A program made the position numbers and the translations under genes. A DNA stretch of 14,955 nucleotides from an uncultured Desulfobacterales bacterium (GTDB lineage Bacteria > Desulfobacterota > Desulfobacteria > Desulfobacterales > JAFDCJ01), in contig CALZJV010000164.1 in assembly GCA_945787595.1 (NCBI GenBank), positions 1 to 14,955 of the forward strand, read 5' to 3'. The notes beneath the pieces were generated by a model. The model did not search any database, was not told the DNA's origin, and worked only from the letters and a program-made list of their open reading frames with translations. Below, one piece after another: positions 1 to 5,846 of this stretch; within the stretch, counting starts at the first letter, position 1, and every line of letters starts with the position of its first letter.

Positions 1-23
1 AACTCCGGCATCTATTTTTGTTC

Positions 24-99
24 GCGCCCGTAGCTCAGTGGATAGAGCGTCAGCCTCCGGAGCTGAAAGCCGCTGGTTCGAACCCAGCCGGGCGTACCA
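24..99 (+). tRNA. tRNA-Arg (anticodon CCG)
   Basis: A full cloverleaf can be drawn. The acceptor stem GCGCCCG (24-30) pairs with CGGGCGT (89-95) with one G-U pair. The D arm is GCTC/GAGC. The anticodon stem TCAGC/GCTGA encloses loop CTCCGGA, giving anticodon CCG, which reads the arginine codon CGG. The T stem GCTGG/CCAGC (72-76, 84-88) encloses TTCGAAC. The discriminator base is A96 and CCA is encoded at 97-99. A terminator hairpin follows at 106. tRNA genes are common integration sites, but no second copy of the tRNA 3' end was seen in this window. Confidence 0.97.
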
Positions 100-105
100 A
101 TTATA

Positions 106-146
106 ACAGGCATTTAGAAGATTTTCTAAGTGCCTGTCACTTTTTG
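106..146 (+). terminator. Intrinsic terminator of the tRNA-Arg gene
   Basis: A 14-bp stem (106-119 with 124-137, one T-G pair) closes a 4-base loop and is followed by a T-rich tract at 141-145. It starts seven bases after the encoded CCA and fits a rho-independent terminator for the tRNA transcript. Confidence 0.75.
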
Positions 147-157
147 TGCACGCTCAA

Positions 158-181
158 CCGAACCACCAGCCGAACCGCCAG
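158..181. repeat. Two-unit 12-bp tandem repeat
   Basis: CCGAACCACCAG is followed directly by CCGAACCGCCAG, with one mismatch. Read on the minus strand it encodes GGSAGGS followed by about ten more residues and a stop. The open stretch is only about 24 codons with no start, so no gene is called. Confidence 0.5.
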
Positions 182-338
182 ACCTAATATTTAGCTCAAA
201 TTATATCCGGTTATTGTACCTTAATATATAATGTTATTGCGCTCCATAAATCAAATATGATACACAAATCCTGATTTAAAACATTTGAAGTTCACCTTGT
301 CGCCAACGGTTAACCGGAGGTTTCAATGAACAAAATAG

Positions 339-370
339 AACCCCATTTCTAAATGAAAATGGGGTTTTTT
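339..370 (+). terminator. Strong intrinsic terminator
   Basis: AACCCCATTT (339-348) pairs with AAATGGGGTT (357-366) around an 8-base loop, followed by a T run to 370. On the other strand the stem ends in A/T-rich sequence, so it could act in both directions. The gene it serves is not evident. Directly upstream lies an 8-codon reading frame (ATG at 326, stop at 350-352) with a CGGAGG ribosome-binding sequence five bases before it. Confidence 0.75.
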
Positions 371-460
371 GTTTTGATATCCTGATCAAACATGAAATTT
401 GGCCTGGTTGCAGATTTTGGCAAGAAATCGTTCGCTGGGAATTTGTCAAAATTGGAATTG

Positions 461-506
461 ATTTAGAGCGTATCATTAATTTTACCGGAGTCCGGATACT
501 CTAAAT
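461..506. repeat. Interrupted inverted repeat
   Basis: ATTTAGAG (461-468) plus TATC (471-474) pairs with GATA (495-498) plus CTCTAAAT (499-506), giving 12 bp with a 2-base bulge. A small CCGGA/TCCGG hairpin (485-495) lies inside. There is no T run, so it is not a typical terminator. It may be the trace of a small element or a regulatory dyad. Confidence 0.4.
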
Positions 507-561
507 CTGTACTCGGATGATATTTGGTTTTCTGGAAAATATAATTCGAATACTGCAACCG

Positions 562-726
562 CTATGAAATTGACATATCCTCGCGTGACTGATACATATC
601 GAAGTATATTCTATCAATATGACCTAAGAATCGGCCACCGTAAATATAAAAAGGAGCTAACGGAGTGAAGAGATAGCATAGCCATAACCACACTGCTATT
701 CCAATCAAAATATTAATGGAACACAT
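562..726 (-). CDS. Possible small membrane protein, 54 residues (may be a fragment)
   Basis: This frame reads MCSINILIGIAVWLWLCYLF and then a soluble tail rich in aromatic and acidic residues, ending REDMSIS. Residues 4-30 form one strongly hydrophobic stretch suited to a membrane helix, and the amino acid usage looks coding rather than random. The frame stays open about ten codons upstream of the ATG, to a TAG near 758. No clear ribosome binding site precedes the ATG. Another frame just upstream (ATG at about 802, 29 codons) overlaps it, so a frameshifted longer gene is possible. I do not recognise the family. It could equally be a chance AT-rich hydrophobic frame. Confidence 0.35.
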   Translation of the reverse strand: MCSINILIGIAVWLWLCYLFTPLAPFYIYGGRFLGHIDRIYFDMYQSREDMSIS

Positions 727-748
727 CAGAATGACATATTTGCCTGTC

Positions 749-778
749 TTGGTTTCCTAACTGGTGTGTGTCTATAAC
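749..778 (+). promoter_or_regulatory. Possible promoter for the ABC-F gene
   Basis: TTGGTT (749-754) and TATAAC (773-778) are separated by 18 bases. Transcription would start near 785 and pass through the terminator at 823-850 before reaching the gene. The -35 match is only partial and the call is weak. Confidence 0.25.
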
Positions 779-822
779 GCCTTTCACTGACCCGTTGCTC
801 ATATTACAACTTCGTTCCGATT

Positions 823-850
823 AAAAGCCACGGGCAACCGTGGCTTTTTT
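823..850 (+). terminator. Intrinsic terminator directly upstream of the ABC-F start
   Basis: GCCACGG (827-833) pairs with CCGTGGC (838-844) around loop GCAA. The stem extends by AAAA/TTTT, and T845-T850 form the run. The T run ends 15 bases before the ATG of the ABC-F gene and only four bases before its AGAGGG ribosome binding site. It either ends an upstream transcript or acts as an attenuator in the leader. Confidence 0.8.
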
Positions 851-865
851 ATTTAGAGGGTGCCG

Positions 866-2377
866 ATGACCGATTTGTCTATCATATTTCAAAATGTATC
901 GTTTACATATGACAGAGCCACCCACCTCTTGATTCGTGATTTGTCGGTACACTTTACCCAAGGCTGGACGGGAATCGTTGGTGCCAACGGAGTGGGAAAA
1001 AGCACAATTTTGAAACTTGCCACCGGGGACTTAAAAGCGCAACAGGGACGAGTGATATTCCCTGAATTTGCGATTTACTGTCAGCAACGCACAGACAATG
1101 CTCCCGACCAACTGTACGATTTGATTCATGCAATTAATGGAGACGCTTTCAGGATCAAAGGGCGATTGGGTGTTGAGGATGATTGGTTGGAGCGATGGAC
1201 CACCCTTAGCCACGGTGAGCGCAAACGGGCACAGATTGCTGTTGCCATGTGGCGGAAACCGCAAGTGTTAGCTGTCGATGAACCCACCAATCATCTTGAT
1301 GTTGAAGCACAGGATCTGCTATTTGAAGCACTTTCGGCCTTTCATGGTGTCGGAATGTTGGTAAGCCATGACCGTAGGCTTCTGGATGATCTTTGTCATC
1401 AATGTCTCTTTGTCGAACCACCGGATGCCATATTACGGCCTGGCAACTATTCCCATGGCTTGCAGCAAGTAGAAAAGGATGAGATGGCCGTTCAAAAACA
1501 ACGCACCCAAGCCAAACATGATTTTTCGAGATTAAAACGTGAAGCAGGCAGACGAAGAGATGCTGCCTCGCAGGCCCATCGAAAACGCTCGAAAAGAGGA
1601 CTGGCATTGAAGGACCATGATGTAAGGGAAAAAATCAATTTGGCGCGTGTTACCGGAAAAGACGGCAGCGCCGGAAACCGGTTTAATCAGCTTGGTGGTC
1701 GCTTATCTAAGGCTCAAAAAAAAATGGACGGCATTAAGGTGAAGAAAACGTATAAGATGGGTATCTGGATGTCGGGTGCAAAATCAAAACGCAACACCTT
1801 GTTCAATTTGCCCACCGGATCCCTTTCCCTTGGTGGAGATCGATGGCTGCACTTTCCCGATTTATCGATGAAACCCGATGACCGAATAGCCCTCACAGGA
1901 TTAAACGGCAGCGGAAAAAGCACATTAATTTGCAATATCATGCAATCGCTTAATCTGCCGATGAATCATGTCACCTATGTACCACAGGAGATTGATATCC
2001 ATGCGTCACAAGATGTTATGGCACGGGCGCGAGATCTTCCCAATGAGAAACTTGGGCAGATGATGACCGTCGTCAGCTGTTTGGGATCAAGACCCCATCG
2101 ACTATTGGAGAGCGTAAAGCCCAGTCCCGGAGAAATTCGAAAAGTTCTTCTTGCCACCGGTATCGCCAATGTCCCACATCTTATCGTCATGGATGAGCCG
2201 ACGAACCACCTTGATTTGCCTTCCATCGAATGCCTGGAACAGGCCTTGTTCGATTGTCCCTGCGGGTTGTTCCTTGTTAGCCATGACCGGCGCTTTTTAG
2301 ATACTTTGGCTCATAAACGATGGCACATATCAGAAGACAGAAGGATGAAGGGTAAATTTAACTTGGAAATGAAATGA
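866..2377 (+). CDS. ABC-F family ATPase (soluble twin-ABC protein)
   Basis: The protein is 503 residues with two ATP-binding cassettes and no membrane segments. Cassette 1 has Walker A GANGVGKST (39-47), signature LSHGERK (114-120), Walker B ending DEPTNHLD (138-145) and switch VSHDR (166-170). Cassette 2 has GLNGSGKST (345-353), a degenerate signature PSPGE (419-423), DEPTNHLD (443-450) and VSHDR (471-475). A basic, probably coiled-coil linker of about 120 residues joins them, as in ABC-F proteins, which act on the ribosome as translation factors or antibiotic-protection factors rather than as transporters. ATG 866 is preferred over GTG 860 because AGAGGG (855-860) lies five bases before it. 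The terminator at 823-850 sits in the leader. Whether the protein confers resistance or is a housekeeping member cannot be read from the sequence. Confidence 0.9.
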   Translation: MTDLSIIFQNVSFTYDRATHLLIRDLSVHFTQGWTGIVGANGVGKSTILKLATGDLKAQQGRVIFPEFAIYCQQRTDNAPDQLYDLIHAINGDAFRIKGRLGVEDDWLERWTTLSHGERKRAQIAVAMWRKPQVLAVDEPTNHLDVEAQDLLFEALSAFHGVGMLVSHDRRLLDDLCHQCLFVEPPDAILRPGNYSHGLQQVEKDEMAVQKQRTQAKHDFSRLKREAGRRRDAASQAHRKRSKRGLALKDHDVREKINLARVTGKDGSAGNRFNQLGGRLSKAQKKMDGIKVKKTYKMGIWMSGAKSKRNTLFNLPTGSLSLGGDRWLHFPDLSMKPDDRIALTGLNGSGKSTLICNIMQSLNLPMNHVTYVPQEIDIHASQDVMARARDLPNEKLGQMMTVVSCLGSRPHRLLESVKPSPGEIRKVLLATGIANVPHLIVMDEPTNHLDLPSIECLEQALFDCPCGLFLVSHDRRFLDTLAHKRWHISEDRRMKGKFNLEMK

Positions 2378-2498
2378 GCTCTGCGTAACATACGAGTATC
2401 CGGTATGTATGGTAGACAATTATTTAGACTCTAATAGACAAGTCGAAATGGCTACTATGAGGGAGCTTGTCAGTAGAAGAAAAATTGCCGATTACTCC

Positions 2499-4487
2499 TC
2501 AACGCTTCAAGGCCATAAGGCGGTTGAAGACCCCTTTAACGGTCGGTGTCAGACGCCCCCGGTTGTATGCGTCGCCGCATTGACGTATGGCATCGGCAGC
2601 AGTCGGATAAGGATGAATCACATTGGCCAGCTTACCAAGCCCCATCCCGCTTTGCATCGCTACGGTGATCTCGCTGATCATATCACCGGCATGGCTGCCG
2701 ACGATCGTCGCCCCCAGGATCTGATCCGTGCCTTTCTTCACGTGAATCTTCACAAAGCCTTCGGTCTCACCGTCGACAATACCCCGGTCGACGTCGGAAA
2801 ACTCGCGTGTGAACGTTGCAAACGCCATTTGGCGTTCGTTTAGGTCTTTTTCATAGAGCCCCACGTGTGCCACTTCAGGTTCTGTGTATGTCGCCCACGG
2901 AATGACAAGGTTTGAGAAATTGTCACGTCCAAAGAACAGGGCGTTTCGGATCACCAGGCGTGCCCCAAAGTCCGCCATGTGCGTAAACTGGTACTTGCTG
3001 GCCACATCGCCTACAGCGTAGACATCCGGGTTGGTGGTTTGCAGCCGGTCGTTGACCTTGACGCCCATACGCTCATCGTATTCAACGCCTGCATCTTCTA
3101 GACCGAGGCCCTTGACGGTCGGCTTGCGTCCTGTCGCCACCAAAAGCGCGTCATATTCCAGCGTACGGTTTCCACTGCCGTCTTCTATAACCATCGTCAC
3201 CGGAGGCTTTCCGCCCTGGCTCTCCACGCCCTTGTAATTGACATTATACGCGAAGGTGACGCCGTCTCGGCGCAGCGAGTTCTCCACAATTTTGGCCGCC
3301 TGCGGGTCCTCCTTGGGCAGAATCTTGTCGCTGCGCGAAAACACCGTTACCTGGGATCCGAAGCGCTGGAACGCTTGGGCCAGTTCGAGCCCAATGGGGC
3401 CCGCGCCGATAACGCCCAGGCGCGCCGGCAGCTCTGTCAAGTTGAATATCGAGGCATTGGTGAGGTACGGCACTTGCCGGAGGCCCGCAATGTTGGGAAC
3501 GGCTGCCGTACCGCCGGTGGCCACCACCGCTTTGGCAAAGGTGAGCGTCTTGCCGTTGACTTCGATAGTATTCTTGCCGCTGAACTTGCCCTTGCCGATA
3601 AAAACGTCCACGCCAAGCTTCTCGCTGTAGCGCTTGGCCGAGTCGATCGGAGCAATGCTTGCGCGCAGCCGTCGCATACGTTCCATTACAAAGCTAAAGT
3701 CGACTGAGACCTCGCCCTTGACTTGAACGCCGAAGGCGGATGCGTTGCGCACAGCCGCTGCCGCCTTGGCGCACCGCAGCAGTGCTTTAGATGGCACGCA
3801 GCCCACCGTCAGGCAGTCACCGCCGAGCAGGTGCGACTCGATCAGCGCCACGCGAGCACCGACGCCGGCCGCACCCGCCGCAGAAACCAAACCGCCGGCA
3901 CCGGCACCGATTACCACCAGGTTGTATGAGGGCTTGGGTGTTGGGTCCACCCATCCCTTCGGATGCAAGAAATCCAGAAACCCGATATTGTGCTCATCGA
4001 GCGGTGAGATTCCGCATGCTTCGAGGTCAACCTGGGCAAACGTAGCCAGATCCGGGTCGCGTTCAGGAATTTCGGGCTGGAGGGTTTGGATTTGGTCTTT
4101 CGCCGACGTGAGTGGTGCCATGAAATCCGCCCAGCTGACAGCGCTGCCATCGGGTTTACGAGCCGCTGTACCGTGGTCCTCATCCGACATGAAGCGGTAG
4201 AACAAGTTTTCATTCTTAAACGGGTGGGCATCCAGTACGTGATGAAAGACGCCCGCATTCAGCATCATATTGCCGATGCGCACGGCGTCTTCCTCGTCGC
4301 TGGCAATCCCCTCCCCTATGAGTTTTGCAACCGCCTCGCTGCCGACAAAACAATTTGGGTACGTTTTTGAGGGGAATCCATACTTGCGGTCTCGCAGGTC
4401 GAGGACACGCTTGACGCGTGCGGTCAGCTGATCGAGATCGATGTTGGCGAAGGACGCCTCAGCGTCCATATGTTCTTCCTTTGTCAT
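2499..4487 (-). CDS. DEP-domain / pyridine nucleotide-disulfide oxidoreductase fusion
   Basis: The protein is 662 residues. Residues about 20-102 resemble a DEP domain (FVGSEAVAKLI, then HHVLDAHPFKNENLFYRF). A linker follows, then a flavin disulfide reductase of the mercuric reductase/dihydrolipoyl dehydrogenase class: FAD site GAGAGG (194-199), redox pair C225-x4-C230 in GGDCLTVGCVPSK, NAD(P) site GAGPIG (361-366), second FAD motif AVGD (491-494) and C-terminal HPYPT (625-629). The C-terminal double cysteine of true MerA is absent, and in place of the usual Glu after HPxPT there is AAD. It therefore probably reduces a small disulfide, quinone or metal substrate using NAD(P)H in the cytoplasm; the substrate is unknown. 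The start at 4487 is chosen because TAAGGAGG lies five bases upstream; a longer frame to 4529 lacks such a site. It lies downstream of the SDR gene, separated by the 191-bp repeat. Confidence 0.88.
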   Translation of the reverse strand: MTKEEHMDAEASFANIDLDQLTARVKRVLDLRDRKYGFPSKTYPNCFVGSEAVAKLIGEGIASDEEDAVRIGNMMLNAGVFHHVLDAHPFKNENLFYRFMSDEDHGTAARKPDGSAVSWADFMAPLTSAKDQIQTLQPEIPERDPDLATFAQVDLEACGISPLDEHNIGFLDFLHPKGWVDPTPKPSYNLVVIGAGAGGLVSAAGAAGVGARVALIESHLLGGDCLTVGCVPSKALLRCAKAAAAVRNASAFGVQVKGEVSVDFSFVMERMRRLRASIAPIDSAKRYSEKLGVDVFIGKGKFSGKNTIEVNGKTLTFAKAVVATGGTAAVPNIAGLRQVPYLTNASIFNLTELPARLGVIGAGPIGLELAQAFQRFGSQVTVFSRSDKILPKEDPQAAKIVENSLRRDGVTFAYNVNYKGVESQGGKPPVTMVIEDGSGNRTLEYDALLVATGRKPTVKGLGLEDAGVEYDERMGVKVNDRLQTTNPDVYAVGDVASKYQFTHMADFGARLVIRNALFFGRDNFSNLVIPWATYTEPEVAHVGLYEKDLNERQMAFATFTREFSDVDRGIVDGETEGFVKIHVKKGTDQILGATIVGSHAGDMISEITVAMQSGMGLGKLANVIHPYPTAADAIRQCGDAYNRGRLTPTVKGVFNRLMALKR

Positions 4488-4512
4488 GTTATCCTCCTTA
4501 TGACGAATCCTG

Positions 4513-4530
4513 ATTGAGTTAAAACTCAAT
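4513..4530. promoter_or_regulatory. Operator-like dyad upstream of the DEP-oxidoreductase gene
   Basis: ATTGAGTT (4513-4520) and AACTCAAT (4523-4530) form a perfect 8-bp dyad with a 2-base spacer. It lies 26 bases upstream of the chosen start codon. Its size and symmetry suit a dimeric repressor or activator. No T run follows, so it is not a terminator. No clear -10/-35 pair was found around it. Confidence 0.35.
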
Positions 4531-4562
4531 TAGGTGCTTTTCTTCCTGGCCCATAATTTAGG

Positions 4563-4753
4563 TAGTGCCCATCCAAAAATCGGTTAAAATCAGTTTGGGC
4601 ACTCAGTAGCGTTTCCAGTCCAGAAATGCGGATTTTTGTCCAAAGTCAAGGAAATCAAGCGTTTGTGCGGAGACATAGCTGGCTATGTCGCACAAACAAA
4701 CGCGCCGATTGAGGCCGAGATTGGGCAAAAAGACCATTTATGGATGGAAACTA
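4563..4753 (+). mobile_element. 191-bp MITE-like element, copy 1
   Basis: This element recurs in inverted orientation at 8596-8786, also exactly 191 bp, with about ten mismatches counted by eye. Its ends are imperfect inverted repeats: left TAGTGCCCATCCAAAAAT against the complement of the right end, TAGTTTCCATCCATAAAT, with 3 of 18 positions differing here. TA at both outer ends fits a TA target duplication as made by IS630/Tc1-mariner-type transposases, but the symmetry of the ends makes that uncertain. A long hairpin occupies 4661-4697. There is no coding capacity, so it would be non-autonomous. It sits between the SDR gene (stop at 4790) and the DEP-oxidoreductase gene. Confidence 0.75.
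4661..4697. repeat. Long hairpin inside MITE-like copy 1
   Basis: GTTTGTGC (4661-4668) pairs with GCACAAAC (4690-4697), and GACATAGC (4672-4679) pairs with GCTATGTC (4682-4689). A 3-base bulge (4669-4671) lies between the two helices, giving sixteen base pairs in all. The equivalent hairpin in copy 2 (8652-8688) has G/C where this copy has A/T at one pair, on both arms. No T run follows on either strand. Confidence 0.75.
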
Positions 4754-4789
4754 GGCGAGCGCTGCTGTCCCAGTACCGGAGGGAAGCAA

Positions 4790-5638
4790 TTACCCGCCGG
4801 TTGCAAAGCCCGGATACAGCGTCATTCCGCCGTCAACGAACAGACTGATGCCGTTAACGTAATCGGCATTATCGGAGGCCAGCCACACGGCGGCCCGGGC
4901 GATGTCATCCGGCTCGCCGATGCGTTTATAGGGCACAAGCTCCATCAGCCTATCGTAGGCTTCCGGCGTTTCCCAGGCTTGCCGGTTTATGGGAGTGCGA
5001 ATGGCACCCGGTGCGATGCTGTTGACCCGAATCCGAAAAGGGGCGACCTCTTGGGCAATGCTTTTCATCATCAGCATGACGCCGCCCTTTGAGGCTGCAT
5101 AGTTCACATGGCCGGCCCAGGGTATGACTTCATGCACCGAGCTCATGCAAATTATTTTACCCGCCGCGCATGACACCGCTTTGACGACGCCGCGGCGCTT
5201 GAACTCCCGCACAGCTTCCCGGGCGCAAAGAAATTGCCCGGTAAGGTTGACGTTAATGACCAGATTCCACTGATCGACCGTCATTTCATCAAAGGGCGCA
5301 TCCTTTTGCAGGCCGGCGTTGTTGATCAAAATGTCGATGGTGCCAAATTCCTTAAACATTTTCTGGAACATGCCCTTTACCTGTTCTTCGCTGGACACGT
5401 CAGCCTGGTGAGCATAGGCGCGGCTGCCGCACTTGCCTATTTCAGCCGCAACTTCATTGGCCTGGTCTTCGCCGTGCACATAGTTGACCACTACATCAGC
5501 GCCGGCCCTGCCAAGCGCGATAGCAACCGCCCGGCCGATTCCCGAGCCCCCCCCGGTAACCAATGCCTTTTGCCCTTCTAATAGCTTCTCCGCCGCACAC
5601 TCCGGCATAACGACCTCCGGATATTGTTCTAGGCTCAT
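4790..5638 (-). CDS. Short-chain dehydrogenase, glucose 1-dehydrogenase type
   Basis: The protein is 282 residues with a classical SDR fold. The NAD(P)-binding motif is TGGGSGIG (28-35), followed by D80, NNAG (106-109) and the catalytic triad S167, Y180 and K184 in SSVHEVIPWAGHVNYAASK. SSVHE, the YAASKGG block and the C-terminal DGGMTLYP are typical of bacterial glucose 1-dehydrogenases, which oxidise beta-D-glucose to gluconolactone. Compared with the Bacillus enzymes of about 261 residues it has roughly 20 extra N-terminal residues and a short insertion near 150-158. The start at 5638 follows an AAGGAA sequence. It lies 208 bases downstream of the glycosidase gene on the same strand, which supports a glucose-producing and glucose-oxidising pair. 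A related polyol or sugar dehydrogenase activity cannot be excluded. Confidence 0.85.
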   Translation of the reverse strand: MSLEQYPEVVMPECAAEKLLEGQKALVTGGGSGIGRAVAIALGRAGADVVVNYVHGEDQANEVAAEIGKCGSRAYAHQADVSSEEQVKGMFQKMFKEFGTIDILINNAGLQKDAPFDEMTVDQWNLVINVNLTGQFLCAREAVREFKRRGVVKAVSCAAGKIICMSSVHEVIPWAGHVNYAASKGGVMLMMKSIAQEVAPFRIRVNSIAPGAIRTPINRQAWETPEAYDRLMELVPYKRIGEPDDIARAAVWLASDNADYVNGISLFVDGGMTLYPGFATGG

Positions 5639-5736
5639 CGTGTTATTTCCTTTTTTAGATTCTTACAAATTCGATCTGGGAGTTAATCCCTCACTATAAT
5701 CAAATAGCATATGAATTCGGTTGATTGCGGAAATCC

Positions 5737-5818
5737 AATTATGAATTCTTAATTTTGAATTTTGAATGAAGGCATGCTATCGTTTTAAAAAATAGACAGA
5801 ATACATTAATTCATAATT
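5737..5818. repeat. AT-rich inverted repeat between glycosidase and SDR genes
   Basis: AATTATGAATT (5737-5747) recurs as its exact complement AATTCATAATT (5808-5818) with 60 bases between. Further runs of AATTTTGAAT type surround both arms. The intergenic region is much more AT-rich than the flanking genes. It may be a small palindromic element or an AT-rich promoter region for the SDR gene. Confidence 0.4.
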
Positions 5819-5846
5819 CAACATTAAAAATTACAAATTTGTTTAG

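Larger units (their letters stand above)
100..561. other. Gene-poor intergenic stretch after the tRNA
   Basis: No convincing gene was found between the tRNA and the small ORF ending at 562. The stretch holds the tRNA terminator (106-146), the 12-bp tandem repeat (158-181), a second intrinsic terminator (339-370) and an interrupted inverted repeat (461-506). It is AT-rich. A minus-strand frame of 66 codons (476-276) runs straight through the terminator hairpin and is not credible as a gene. Confidence 0.5.

Noticed and set aside
124..200. Minus-strand fragment ending GGSAGGSVERAQKVTGT next to the tRNA, which might be the tail of an integrase
   Set aside because: Only about 24 codons are open, there is no start and no catalytic integrase residues occur anywhere nearby. 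The GGS pattern follows from the 12-bp tandem repeat.
276..476. 66-residue minus-strand reading frame
   Set aside because: It is read straight through a perfect bidirectional terminator hairpin (339-370), has no ribosome binding site and shows no recognisable motif.
1206..1607. 133-residue minus-strand frame
   Set aside because: It is antisense to the ABC-F gene, including its Walker B and signature motifs.
866..2377. ABC transporter ATPase subunit
   Set aside because: There are two cassettes in one chain with a charged linker, no membrane segments and no permease gene beside it, which is the ABC-F arrangement.
2388..2408. ACATAC/GTATGT hairpin after the ABC-F gene as its terminator
   Set aside because: It has only six weak base pairs with a 9-base loop and no T run.
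2409..2843. 144-residue plus-strand frame after the ABC-F gene
   Set aside because: It overlaps the end of the oxidoreductase gene on the other strand, whose coding motifs are unambiguous.
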